Of a stretch of 64,000 bases of DNA, positions 10,799-19,211 are shown piece by piece. The stretch covers positions 186,001 through 250,000 of the forward strand of contig NZ_BJDU01000002.1 in the NCBI RefSeq assembly GCF_005405305.1. The letters run 5' to 3'. Made by a program: the position numbers and the translations under genes. The notes under the pieces are model-generated. The model ran no database searches and was not told where the DNA came from. It was given only the letters and a program-made list of their open reading frames with translations. Within the stretch, counting starts at the first letter, position 1, and each line of letters begins with the position of its first letter. Source of the DNA: Companilactobacillus formosensis. GTDB lineage: Bacteria > Bacillota > Bacilli > Lactobacillales > Lactobacillaceae.

Positions 10799-11422
10799 AT
10801 GAACGATGATTTATTCAATTCATTTGTCGATAGCGGCAGTACAACTATTAATAATTTAATTATTAAAAATTTTCATAAATTAGGTATGACTGAGCGTGAT
10901 CTAGTCGTTTATTTAGCGCTATCAATGTATGCCCAAAAGGGAAATACTTTCCCAATGGCACAAGATTTAGCCAACGATACTGGAATGGATGAAGCTTCAA
11001 TTTATACGATTATTCAAGGATTGATAAAATTAGGTATTATTGAATTAAAAACAGTAGTTGACCATCATCAACAACGTGATATCTACTCTTTGACACCAAT
11101 TTTTCATCGGCTGAAGAATCTCTTACAACAAGAAAAAATGGCTAACAAACAAGATAAATTAATGTCAGATACTGAAGAATTATTCAAAAAAATTGAAGTA
11201 GAATTTGGTCGACCTATATCACCAATTGAACAAGAACAAATTCACCAATGGATCGATGATGATCATTATAGTATCGAATTGATCGATTTGGCATTGAGAG
11301 AAGCTGTTTTGAATCAAGCTTATTCATTAAAATATATGGATCGGATTTTAATTAGTTGGGAAAAGAGTAATATTAAGACAGCGGAACAACTCCAAGATCG
11401 CCGAAAGAAGCTGGGATATTAA
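10799..11422 (+). CDS. dnaD: DnaD-family primosomal replication protein
   Basis: DnaD works with DnaB and DnaI to load the replicative helicase at oriC and at restart forks. The 207-residue protein has an N-terminal winged-helix domain (TERDLVVYLALSMYAQ to KLGIIEL, about residues 25-85) and a C-terminal DnaD domain (FGRPISPIEQEQIHQWIDDD to YMDRILISW, about 140-195). The start follows TTGGAG. Its TAA overlaps the nth ATG (TAATG), which implies coupled translation; dnaD-nth adjacency is conserved in Bacillus and lactobacilli. Confidence 0.9.
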   Translation: MNDDLFNSFVDSGSTTINNLIIKNFHKLGMTERDLVVYLALSMYAQKGNTFPMAQDLANDTGMDEASIYTIIQGLIKLGIIELKTVVDHHQQRDIYSLTPIFHRLKNLLQQEKMANKQDKLMSDTEELFKKIEVEFGRPISPIEQEQIHQWIDDDHYSIELIDLALREAVLNQAYSLKYMDRILISWEKSNIKTAEQLQDRRKKLGY

Positions 11423-12078
11423 TGTTAAAAGATAAACAAATTGTCTGGGCTATTCACCAGATGGAAGAAAATATTGGGCCAGTTGGTCCTTCATTAGATT
11501 CAAGAACACCATTTCAATATTTAGTGTCGGTTATTTTGAGCGCACAGGCAACTGACGTTTCAGTCAATAAAGTTACACCAATATTGTTTGCCAAGTATCC
11601 AGAACCTAAAGACCTCATGAACGCAAATATTGAAGATGTAGAGCAAATTATTAAGAGTGTGGGACTATTTCACAATAAAGCTAAAAACATCATTAAAACG
11701 GCTCGTATCGTCCATGAAGAACTAAATGATATTGTTCCTAAAACTAGAAAGGGAATTATGGCACTTCCTGGTGCTGGTAGGAAAACAGCCAACGTAGTTT
11801 TGAGTGATGTTTTCAATCAACCAACCTTCGCAGTTGATACGCATGTGTCAGCTATTTCTAAACGACTGCATTTTGTGGATCAAAAAGCTAATCCTTTGCA
11901 AGTTGAAAAGAAAATTGTCAGCGTCTTGAAACCTGAAGAACTTCACCGTGCACACCATACAATGATTGAATATGGACGCAAATATTCGATGAAACTAGAT
12001 CCTGATAAAGAAACTAATCAATTAATTATTGCTTGTGATAAATTAAATGAGGAAAACGAAGGATTACCTCAAAAATAA
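11422..12078 (+). CDS. nth: endonuclease III lacking the Fe-S cysteine loop
   Basis: DNA glycosylase/AP lyase for oxidised pyrimidines. The helix-hairpin-helix LPGAGRKTANVV contains the catalytic Lys and AVDTHV contains the catalytic Asp. The family normally ends with a Cys-x6-Cys-x2-Cys-x5-Cys loop binding a 4Fe-4S cluster. Here that stretch reads GRKYSMKLDPDKETNQLI and only one Cys (in IIACDK) remains, so the cluster cannot form. The enzyme should still be active because the cluster is structural. It is co-transcribed with dnaD and ends at a strong terminator. Confidence 0.92.
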   Translation: MLKDKQIVWAIHQMEENIGPVGPSLDSRTPFQYLVSVILSAQATDVSVNKVTPILFAKYPEPKDLMNANIEDVEQIIKSVGLFHNKAKNIIKTARIVHEELNDIVPKTRKGIMALPGAGRKTANVVLSDVFNQPTFAVDTHVSAISKRLHFVDQKANPLQVEKKIVSVLKPEELHRAHHTMIEYGRKYSMKLDPDKETNQLIIACDKLNEENEGLPQK

Positions 12079-12124
12079 AAAATGGTTCAAAACAGAAGTT
12101 ATCTGTCTTGAACCATTTTTTTTA
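12077..12124. terminator. bidirectional terminator between nth and pbp1A
   Basis: A near-perfect stem, AAAAAATGGTTCAA...TTGAACCATTTTTT with inner ACAGA/TCTGT, lies between the two convergent stop codons with T runs in both directions. Confidence 0.9.
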
Positions 12125-14593
12125 TTGTGCATTATTATCTGCAGAACTATTAGTTGTTGCACCATTGTTAGTCGTAGCACCACTATTAGTTGTACCACCG
12201 GTATTACCAGTTGAACCGCCAGTAGTTCCACCATTGGAATCAGTAGATCCACCAGTATTACCAGTTGTACCACCGGTAGTTCCACCATTAGAATTGTTGG
12301 AGTTACCAGTATTTGAAGAATTATTATTTTCAGTAGTGTTGCCATTGCTATTGGTATTATTGTTTGTGCTATCAGTTGTGTTTGAATTGCTGTTTGATTC
12401 ACTGCTGTTATTACTATCCGCATCTGAACCAGTAATTTCTACTCGACCATCAGTATCTGTATCATTTTCTTCATCGCCAGACTCAGAAGAACTACTTGAA
12501 TGATTATTCGAAGTTACCTGATTACTACTTGAGCTTGAGGCACTGCTTGAAGTGTAATCGGAATCTTTATAAGGATTAGAAGGTGCATGTCCTTTAACGA
12601 ATAATTCTTTAGTATAAGTAGATGAACTTGAACTAGGTGAAGCAACTGTTGGTGTAGTAGAACCGTTATTCTTAATCATCATAGAAACAACAGAACTAGG
12701 TTTCTTCCAGTTTGGATTACTATCAGCTTGTTTAGCTAAATAACTCATTTCGGCCTTGTAAATCTTACCTGCAACGCTTTGATAAGTTGAAGAAATCCCG
12801 TTTTGATTTTCAGAATCATAACCTGTCCAAACACTCATTGAGTAATTCTTAGTATAGCCGTTGTACCAGGAATCTTTGGCTTTTCCATTTAACAATGAGT
12901 TTGCGGCAATAGCATCGGAAGAGTAGTTAGTAGTACCCGTCTTACCAGCTTGATGCAATCCGGAAATATTAGCATAAGTAGCATAGCTTGAAGGAACACC
13001 TTTTAGAACATCAGTGATCATATATGCTGTAGATGCCTTCATTGCACGTTTACCAGACTTGCTGTAGTTGTGGACCATACCATCGGCAGTTTCAATCTTT
13101 GAAACATAGTAAGGTTTGTAATAAGTTCCACCATTTGAGAAAGCTGCATAAGCAGAAGCTCCTTGAAGTGACGATACTGAACCACCAATACCAACGGACA
13201 AACCGTCGCTTTCTTTAATCGAATTGATTCCTAAACCTTTGGCGAAATCAATTGCATTAGATAGTCCTACAGCAGAAAGAGTTCTAATGGCAGGGACGTT
13301 TCTAGAATTGACCAAAGCTTTTCTCAAACTCATCTGGCCTTGATATTCTTCGTCCCAGTCTTTTAGTTGAATATTAGTTCCTGGGTAAGTATATTCAGTA
13401 TCTTCCAATTGATGATAAGTTGACCAATTGAGATTTTCGATAGCTGGCGCATAATCTAAGATTGGTTTCATCGTTGACCCATTACTACGAGATGTTTGTA
13501 CGGCTCGATTAAGTCCAAATTGAACGTTACCTAGATTTCTACCACCTATCATCGCTACGACTTTACCATTATTAGGGTTAACAATCGAAGCTCCGACTTG
13601 CATCTTAGAGTCAGGGAATTGAACATAACTAGATGAGTTAACGATATTGTAAAGACGTTTTTGAGCACCATAATCCATATTGACAGTGATTTTTAGATTA
13701 TCACGGTATGGATCAAAGCCTTTTTTCTTAACTTCTGTAATTGCTTCCTTAATGTATGGATCAGCAATTATTCGCTTAGTATTACTACTATTTGAAACTT
13801 TCTTGTAAGGTAAGAGACCATCACTAATTGGTGTATTGATAGCTTCTTGCGCCTGTGCCTTAGTGATCTTGTTATTATCGTACATAGCACGGATGACTAA
13901 ATCACGACGTTGTTTAGACTGAGTAGGGTGGGTATATGGATCATAATTACTTGGAGCATTAGGTAAACCAGCCAACATGGCCATTTGAGCCAAGCTTAGT
14001 TTCTTCAATGACTTGCCGTAGTAATATTTTGCCCCGGTCTCAATTCCGTAGATACCATTATTCAAGTAAACTTTATTAACGTAAAATTCCAAAATTTGTT
14101 GTTTCGAGAACTTTTGACTGACTCGCATTGCCAACCAAGCTTCCTGCATCTTACGTTTAAAAGTTTGATCTTTAGTATCGGTAGAGAAGACCGTCAATTT
14201 AACTAATTGTTGCGTTAACGTACTTCCACCTTGAAGTGTCCCTTTAGTAACATTGTTAAAAGCTGATTTAGCGATTCTTACGGGATCAATTCCGAGTGGT
14301 TCGTTATAAAAATTCTTATCCTCAATTGAAATTACGGCATCTTCCATTTGCTGCGGTACTTTATCGATGGTTACATAATTTCTTTTATTATCCCCAAGTG
14401 AAGCAATTTGTTTACCGGTTGAATCAACAATCGTTGAAGATCCACCACTTTGTAGATTTTCCTGACTAATAGACGGTGCACTAAAAGCGTAGTAAACAAA
14501 GATGAACAAAAATATTCCGGCCAAAACGGCTACGATGGCTAAAAACCATTTAAGAATATTTTTGAAGGTCAATATACTGGTATTCTTTTTCAT
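12122..14593 (-). CDS. pbp1A: class A penicillin-binding protein PBP1A
   Basis: Bifunctional peptidoglycan synthase. A membrane anchor lies at about residues 12-34. The transglycosylase domain holds EDKNFYNEPLGIDP and GGSTLTQQLVK. The transpeptidase domain has the STMK serine motif, SRN and KTGTT. The last 150 or so residues are a low-complexity Ser/Asn/Gly/Thr tail with GGTTGG-type repeats, probably extending into the wall. Its ATG overlaps the recU stop (ATGA), so the two form the recU-pbp1A operon typical of Firmicutes. The 823-residue length is slightly over average because of the tail. Confidence 0.95.
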   Translation of the reverse strand: MKKNTSILTFKNILKWFLAIVAVLAGIFLFIFVYYAFSAPSISQENLQSGGSSTIVDSTGKQIASLGDNKRNYVTIDKVPQQMEDAVISIEDKNFYNEPLGIDPVRIAKSAFNNVTKGTLQGGSTLTQQLVKLTVFSTDTKDQTFKRKMQEAWLAMRVSQKFSKQQILEFYVNKVYLNNGIYGIETGAKYYYGKSLKKLSLAQMAMLAGLPNAPSNYDPYTHPTQSKQRRDLVIRAMYDNNKITKAQAQEAINTPISDGLLPYKKVSNSSNTKRIIADPYIKEAITEVKKKGFDPYRDNLKITVNMDYGAQKRLYNIVNSSSYVQFPDSKMQVGASIVNPNNGKVVAMIGGRNLGNVQFGLNRAVQTSRSNGSTMKPILDYAPAIENLNWSTYHQLEDTEYTYPGTNIQLKDWDEEYQGQMSLRKALVNSRNVPAIRTLSAVGLSNAIDFAKGLGINSIKESDGLSVGIGGSVSSLQGASAYAAFSNGGTYYKPYYVSKIETADGMVHNYSKSGKRAMKASTAYMITDVLKGVPSSYATYANISGLHQAGKTGTTNYSSDAIAANSLLNGKAKDSWYNGYTKNYSMSVWTGYDSENQNGISSTYQSVAGKIYKAEMSYLAKQADSNPNWKKPSSVVSMMIKNNGSTTPTVASPSSSSSTYTKELFVKGHAPSNPYKDSDYTSSSASSSSSNQVTSNNHSSSSSESGDEENDTDTDGRVEITGSDADSNNSSESNSNSNTTDSTNNNTNSNGNTTENNNSSNTGNSNNSNGGTTGGTTGNTGGSTDSNGGTTGGSTGNTGGTTNSGATTNNGATTNSSADNNAQ

Positions 14594-15219
14594 TCTTTCT
14601 CCTTCCCACTTTCTATCAATTGTTGTATAGCATCAATATAAGGTAAAGTAGGATCATAATTAGCTTTGATCTCAATTGAACAATCAACGATATCCTTAAG
14701 CTGTATGGATTTTGCACCATCATGCTTTTGGGCATCCCAATGAACGAAGAGATCATCTGCTGGCATTATAAAATAGCGTTTTAAAGTTACGTATTTTATA
14801 ATAACAAAACAGATACCTCCTTGTTTTTGACACATCCTAAGATGATCAATTTGATGTTGATGAAAGTTCTTTAAAGGAAAAGTGTTTTTATTTTTAGTTT
14901 CCTTAGCTTCGAAATCAACATAGTAGCCATTGTATACGCCATTGTAATCAGTCGTAGATGCCTGACGGAAATAAGCTTCTCTAATGACAGCCTTACTTCT
15001 TTTAGGGTAGTCGACCTTGACAATTTGTATTGGCGTAGGTTTTTTGTAAATCACAGCAATATCGTGACTACGATAATACTTGTTGCTTTCATTAATTTCT
15101 TCTTCAAGTGTCATACCACGATCACCAAAAATAAGTTTCTTCTTGGCGCTAGTATTTAAAGAAGGTTTTGATGGACGATTATTATGGAAAACACGCCCAT
15201 CGGGGTAGTTTATTTTCAA
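14590..15219 (-). CDS. recU: Holliday junction resolvase RecU
   Basis: RecU resolves Holliday junctions in homologous recombination. The conserved blocks RGMTLEEEINESNKYY, KKPTPIQIVKVDYPKRS, QASTTDYNGVYNGYYVDFEAKETKN and NFHQHQIDHLR are present, including the nuclease residues of the FEAKETK motif. I choose the TTG at 15219 (MKINYPDGRVFH): an AGGAG site lies 7 nt upstream and the protein then starts where Bacillus RecU starts. A longer reading back to 15309 would run through the promoter and the divergent ypsA start. Length 209 aa. Confidence 0.93.
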   Translation of the reverse strand: MKINYPDGRVFHNNRPSKPSLNTSAKKKLIFGDRGMTLEEEINESNKYYRSHDIAVIYKKPTPIQIVKVDYPKRSKAVIREAYFRQASTTDYNGVYNGYYVDFEAKETKNKNTFPLKNFHQHQIDHLRMCQKQGGICFVIIKYVTLKRYFIMPADDLFVHWDAQKHDGAKSIQLKDIVDCSIEIKANYDPTLPYIDAIQQLIESGKEKE

Positions 15220-15241
15220 AATATCAACTCCTACTCTGCAA

Positions 15242-15250
15242 ATTATACCA
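15242..15250 (-). promoter_or_regulatory. extended -10 promoter of recU-pbp1A
   Basis: On the minus strand TGGTATAAT, a perfect TGn-TATAAT, ends 22 nt before the TTG start of recU. It supports the shorter recU start. Confidence 0.65.
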
Positions 15251-15286
15251 TGATGGTAAAAATAATAATTATTGGAGGGATTCTTT

Positions 15287-15838
15287 ATGATTAAAAATTT
15301 ATGGATCACCGGTTATCGTTCTTACGAGTTAGGTATTTTTAAAGATGATGACCCAAAAGCCAAAGTAATTCAAGACTTTTTTAGTCAAAGAATTACCGAT
15401 TATGCTGAAGATGGGATGGAATGGGTCATTACCGGAGCTCAGTTAGGTACGGAACAAATAGTTGGAAAAGCCGTTCAAGAAGTGAAGAAAAAGGGCTATA
15501 ATATTAGACATGCAGTAATGCTACCGTTTTCAGAATTTGGCAATCAATGGAATGAAAAAAATCAGCTATTGTTAAATGTTTTTTTAAGAAATGCTGACTA
15601 TGTCAACAAAGTTTCCGATATGAGTTATCATAATCCTAGACAATTGAGAGTATGGCAAGAGTTCATGCTCAAGCATACTGATGGTGCTTTGATTTTTTAT
15701 GATCCAGATAGTGGTGGCAAACCTAAATATGATTATGAAGCCATCAAAGCTTATCAGGATCGAGGAATCGACTATCAGTTGGAATTAATTGATTTTGATT
15801 CTATGCAGGACTTTGCTAATATGTTATATGATAGTTAA
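15287..15838 (+). CDS. ypsA: YpsA-like SLOG-family protein (DUF1273)
   Basis: 183 residues, matching YpsA/DUF1273, a Rossmann-like SLOG-superfamily protein that in Bacillus lies next to gpsB and affects cell division; its ligand is not firmly known. Visible are the N-terminal LWITGYRSYELGIF, the WVITGAQLGTEQ loop and FYDPDSGGKPKY near the end. The ATG at 15287 follows GGAGGG at 15274; an upstream in-frame TTG lies inside that site. It is divergent from recU and upstream of gpsB, as in Bacillus. Confidence 0.9.
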   Translation: MIKNLWITGYRSYELGIFKDDDPKAKVIQDFFSQRITDYAEDGMEWVITGAQLGTEQIVGKAVQEVKKKGYNIRHAVMLPFSEFGNQWNEKNQLLLNVFLRNADYVNKVSDMSYHNPRQLRVWQEFMLKHTDGALIFYDPDSGGKPKYDYEAIKAYQDRGIDYQLELIDFDSMQDFANMLYDS

Positions 15839-15883
15839 AAGTACAAGATAAATTGACAATAATTAACACTGGGGTGTTTTATA

Positions 15884-16534
15884 ATGAATAATATGAATGG
15901 AATGAATCCACAAACAAACAACAATGATCTTTCATTAAATTATCAACCAAATGACATTCTTCAAAAAGAATTCAAAACTAAAATGCGTGGTTATGATCCA
16001 ACCGAGGTTGATCAATTTTTGGATGGCATCATTAAAGATTACGAGACATTTGCTAATGAGATCGATCAACTTAAGAGTGAAAACGACCGTTTAATGCAAG
16101 CACGTAATGCTGGTTCTGGAAATAATAATCCTAATCCAAATTTTCAACAACGTCCACAAAATAATCGAATGAGACCTCAACCAAAGAGTTCTACTGCTGA
16201 AGCTTCAACTAACTATGATATTTTGAGACGTCTCTCTAATCTTGAAAAGCGTGTCTTCGGCCATGACTTCAGCAATGGTTTACCAGATGAAAATAACGAT
16301 ACAAAACAATTTGCATCGGCTGTTGTTCCTAATAATATGAGTCACAACGGCGTTGAGAGCGGTCATCAGGAAATTAACCCTAGAATGAACCGTCCCATGA
16401 ATAATAACTTTAACAATCCTAACCCTAATGCTAATAACAATTTCCAAGCTAATCGTCCAATGAACAATCCAAATCCTGGACAAAACAATTTTAATGGAAA
16501 TATGAATAATAACAATAACTTCAATCAATTTTAA
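15884..16534 (+). CDS. gpsB: GpsB cell-division adaptor with a long Asn-rich tail
   Basis: GpsB is a small DivIVA-like coiled-coil protein that links PBP1-type enzymes to the division site. The DivIVA N-terminal domain (EFKTKMRGYDPTEVDQFLDG) and coiled coil cover about residues 25-75. The conserved C-terminal trimerisation helix (YDILRRLSNLEKRVFG) is near 105-120. Typical GpsB ends there at about 110 residues. This one has about 90 more residues, rich in Asn, Pro and Met, and an Asn-rich linker between the domains. The start follows GGGGTG. Its gene context (pbp1A, recU, ypsA) is the conserved one. Confidence 0.92.
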   Translation: MNNMNGMNPQTNNNDLSLNYQPNDILQKEFKTKMRGYDPTEVDQFLDGIIKDYETFANEIDQLKSENDRLMQARNAGSGNNNPNPNFQQRPQNNRMRPQPKSSTAEASTNYDILRRLSNLEKRVFGHDFSNGLPDENNDTKQFASAVVPNNMSHNGVESGHQEINPRMNRPMNNNFNNPNPNANNNFQANRPMNNPNPGQNNFNGNMNNNNNFNQF

Positions 16535-16575
16535 GCATTGATAAATTATTTTATGACTAATCAGTAATATCGGGT

Positions 16576-16603
16576 TTGAATTTAATTGAATTTAGTGTAT
16601 ACT
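16576..16603 (+). promoter_or_regulatory. rnpB promoter
   Basis: TTGAAT at 16576-16581 and TATACT at 16598-16603, spaced 16 nt, place transcription start at about 16610, the first paired base of the RNase P RNA P1 helix. Confidence 0.7.
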
Positions 16604-16609
16604 GTTCAA

Positions 16610-16995
16610 GTCGGTAAATTACGAGTAATCGCGGTCTAGTTATCTAGGCTGAGGAAGGTCCACGCCCGCGCGAACTGAGATGTTTGCAGTGTTTGTGCTT
16701 GGCCCAATAAGCCAAGGTACCTTCGGGTAACGGCAGCGAAAGCACTAAGGTCAGTGAGACTATGTGTTAATAGCTTGAAAGTGCCACAGAGACGTATTAC
16801 TGTGAGAAATTGCAGTGGTGGAACGAGGTAAACCCCGCAAGCGGGCAACCCAAACTTTGGTAGGGGCGCTTCATAACGAGAAATGAATCTACTGTGAAGG
16901 CTTAATTGTAGATAGATGATTACTAACTGTATTAGGTTTGCCAACCTAATACATGAACAGAACGTGGCCTATAGGAGTTTATCGAGGCAGAGGGA
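16610..16995 (+). ncRNA. rnpB: RNase P RNA, Bacillus type
   Basis: Catalytic RNA of ribonuclease P, which matures tRNA 5' ends. The conserved core is recognisable: GAGGAAGGTCCACGC near the 5' end, GAAAGTGCCACAGAGACG, GGTAAACCCC, CCCAAACTTTGGTAGGGGC, GATAGATGATTACT and ACAGAACGTGGCCTATAG near the 3' end. The ends pair as P1 (TCGGTAAA with TTTATCGA). Order and sequence fit the B-type RNA of Firmicutes. The gene lies between gpsB and the ypsC-like methyltransferase, as in Bacillus. Exact ends are inferred. Confidence 0.95.
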
Positions 16996-17018
16996 CGACT
17001 TGTTCGTCCTTTTTTTAT
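16992..17018 (+). terminator. rnpB terminator
   Basis: GGACGA-CTTGT-TCGTCC followed by seven T residues directly after the P1 3' strand. Confidence 0.85.
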
Positions 17019-17054
17019 ACAAAAAATTAAATAATAAAAAACAAGAGGGGCAAT

Positions 17055-18170
17055 ATGAAATTAATTGCGACTATGTCAAGCGGCTTTGAATCTGTAACCG
17101 CAAAGGAATTACAAAATTTGGGATACGATACAAAGACTGAGAATGGTAAAGTCTATTTTGATGGTGAATATGAGGATATCGCCAGAGCTAATCTTTGGTT
17201 ACGCAGTGCCGATAGAATCAAGATCTTGATCGATAGTTTTAAAGCAGTAACATTTGAAGAGCTATTTGACAAGGTTTACGCAATTGACTGGGATAACTGG
17301 TTACCTTTGAATGCAGCATTCCCAATCAAAGCGAGAACTGTTAAATCTCAATTGCATTCTGAAAGAGATATTCAAGCGATTACTAAAAAAGCCATCGTTA
17401 ATAAAATGGCTGATGTTTTCATGCGTCGTGGTAGATTGCCAGAGACTGGTGCAAAATTTCAAATCGAAACTCGGATCCACAAAGATATGGTTGAAGTAAC
17501 GCTTGATACGACTGGTGACTCATTGTATAAACGTGGTTATCGTGTTGAACATGGTGCTGCTCCGTTGAAGGAAAACTTTGCTGCAGCGATGATTCTTCTA
17601 ACAGTTTGGCATCCCGAAGAAGATCCTTTTATCGATCCAACAACTGGTTCTGGTACTATTGCAATTGAAGCAGCTCGTTTAGCAAGAAACATTGCTCCTG
17701 GTATTCAACGTCATTTCTTATTTGAAGATTTCGATTGGTTTGATCCCAAAATTTTGGCCAATTTGAAAGAAGAGGCTAAAGCTGGCGAAAAAAAGGTTGA
17801 TTTAAATATCTTCGCTAGTGATATAGATGGTTCAATGATTGATATTGCAAAATTAAATGCTCATGATGCTGGTGTTTTGCATGATATTCAATTCAAGCAA
17901 ATCGCTGTTAAAGATTTAAAGATTGAAGGGGAATACGGTACGATCATCACTAATCCTCCTTATGGTCAACGTATGAGTGATATGGAAAACGTCCGTAAAC
18001 TATATAAAGAAATGGGAGAAGTCTTTGCGACCGCCCCCACTTGGAATAAATATATTTTAACTAGTGATACTGAATTTGAAAAATATTACGGTCAACAAGC
18101 AACCAAAAAACGTAAATTGTATAATGGTTCAATTAGAACTGATTTTTATCAATACTGGGCTAAACATTAA
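17055..18170 (+). CDS. THUMP-domain 23S rRNA (guanine-N2) methyltransferase, RlmL/YpsC type
   Basis: SAM-dependent methyltransferase of the YpsC/RlmL-N family, thought to modify G2445-equivalent in 23S rRNA. The THUMP domain covers about residues 45-155. The methyltransferase fold shows the SAM loop DPTTGSGTIAIEA and the catalytic NPPYGQR motif near 297. Length 371 aa is typical of Firmicutes single-domain members. The ATG follows GAGGGG. Location behind rnpB is conserved. It overlaps the convergent corA stop by 4 nt with no separate terminator visible. Confidence 0.9.
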   Translation: MKLIATMSSGFESVTAKELQNLGYDTKTENGKVYFDGEYEDIARANLWLRSADRIKILIDSFKAVTFEELFDKVYAIDWDNWLPLNAAFPIKARTVKSQLHSERDIQAITKKAIVNKMADVFMRRGRLPETGAKFQIETRIHKDMVEVTLDTTGDSLYKRGYRVEHGAAPLKENFAAAMILLTVWHPEEDPFIDPTTGSGTIAIEAARLARNIAPGIQRHFLFEDFDWFDPKILANLKEEAKAGEKKVDLNIFASDIDGSMIDIAKLNAHDAGVLHDIQFKQIAVKDLKIEGEYGTIITNPPYGQRMSDMENVRKLYKEMGEVFATAPTWNKYILTSDTEFEKYYGQQATKKRKLYNGSIRTDFYQYWAKH

Positions 18171-19111
18171 AGACTATTTCTGCGATGTAAATCCCAAAGA
18201 ATAATTAGAATAATAGCTACGGTAATGATCAATGAAAATACCCAAGACCATTTTTGGTCAGCAATAGGTAATTTCATATTCATACCGTAAAAACCCGATA
18301 CGATCGTGGGGATACTGAGAATAATGGTGTAAACCGTTAGTATCTTCATGGTCGTATTTGTTCTATTATTGAGAATATTATTATAAGTGTTAGAAATTCG
18401 ATCGATGATGTCAGAACTTAGGTCAACCTGATTTTTGATTTGTTCAATTTCAACTAAAGAGTCGTGTAAATGTTCTTTGCTGACCTTATTTAGATGAATC
18501 ACTTGCGAATTGCCACTAGAAACCATCTGGAGCTGTTTTACGACAGAATAGTTGTCATTGATGGCTGTATTTAAATAAGTCGTTAAATCCTCTAAATCAG
18601 ATAATTCAAGAATTTGGTTTTCTGATGAATGATGGCGACGAATTAAAGATTGGATTTTATTTCTTTGTAAGTCTATTTCACTAATTTGATCACTATAATC
18701 ACTAGAAATTTGATCAAAAGTATTAAAAATGAATTCCCAAATTTGTTTTTGATACTTTTGATTTAAATGGTTTTTAACATTGATTATATAGTCCTTGATG
18801 TAGTGGGTAGCATCATTCGTAAAAAGAAATAGTTGTTGATTTTTGATAGCAAACGAAAATGGTAAGACACGCTGCGATAAATCATCGGTTTGATCGTTTT
18901 CATTTTGAATATTGTAAACAATTAAGTAAGTCTCACTCAATTCGTCATATTCAAAACGGGCACGCTCATTTTCGTCATCTGCATAATCTAAAACTTCATT
19001 AGTCAGTCGATATTCTTCAATCAATTTCATACGGTCGGTATCGTTTAAATTATTTGTAGAATGAACGTCAATTAACTTTACTGAATCATTTAAAACAATT
19101 TCATTAATCAT
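18167..19111 (-). CDS. CorA-family divalent cation transporter
   Basis: 314 residues with a long cytoplasmic, largely helical N-terminal domain and two C-terminal membrane segments. The signature GMN sits in GFYGMNMKLP at the end of the first segment (near residue 280). The protein ends with RRNSL on the cytoplasmic side. It most likely moves Mg2+ (or Co2+/Ni2+). It is monocistronic, starting downstream of the lplA terminator. Confidence 0.88.
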   Translation of the reverse strand: MINEIVLNDSVKLIDVHSTNNLNDTDRMKLIEEYRLTNEVLDYADDENERARFEYDELSETYLIVYNIQNENDQTDDLSQRVLPFSFAIKNQQLFLFTNDATHYIKDYIINVKNHLNQKYQKQIWEFIFNTFDQISSDYSDQISEIDLQRNKIQSLIRRHHSSENQILELSDLEDLTTYLNTAINDNYSVVKQLQMVSSGNSQVIHLNKVSKEHLHDSLVEIEQIKNQVDLSSDIIDRISNTYNNILNNRTNTTMKILTVYTIILSIPTIVSGFYGMNMKLPIADQKWSWVFSLIITVAIILIILWDLHRRNSL

Positions 19112-19147
19112 CTTTTAACCCCTTATTAAAGATAATCATAACAAAAA

Positions 19148-19190
19148 TAAAAAACGAGTCGAGAATTATTTTTCCCGACTCGTTTTGGGT
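19148..19190 (-). terminator. terminator of lplA
   Basis: AAAACGAGTCG pairs with CGACTCGTTTT across a 14-nt loop; on the minus strand the stem is followed by a T-rich tract. It separates lplA from corA. Confidence 0.8.
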
Positions 19191-19211
19191 TATAGAGAAG
19201 GCCAATTTTTG

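Noticed and set aside
12250-12330. Short regular repeats that could suggest a CRISPR-like array
   Set aside because: They are in-frame codon repeats (GGTTGG type) in the pbp1A tail. No CRISPR array or cas gene is seen in the window.
12108-12503. 131-codon plus-strand frame rich in Leu, Val and Pro
   Set aside because: It is the antisense of the repetitive Ser/Thr/Gly tail of pbp1A and has no ribosome binding site.
15853-15885. TTGACA (15853) and TATAAT (15880) as a gpsB promoter
   Set aside because: The spacer would be 21 nt and the -10 box would overlap the gpsB start codon; gpsB is more likely read from ypsA or another promoter.
16280-16528. 82-codon minus-strand frame rich in Ile and Val
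   Set aside because: Shadow of the Asn-rich tail of gpsB.
16636-16944. 102-codon minus-strand frame
   Set aside because: It is antisense to the RNase P RNA gene.
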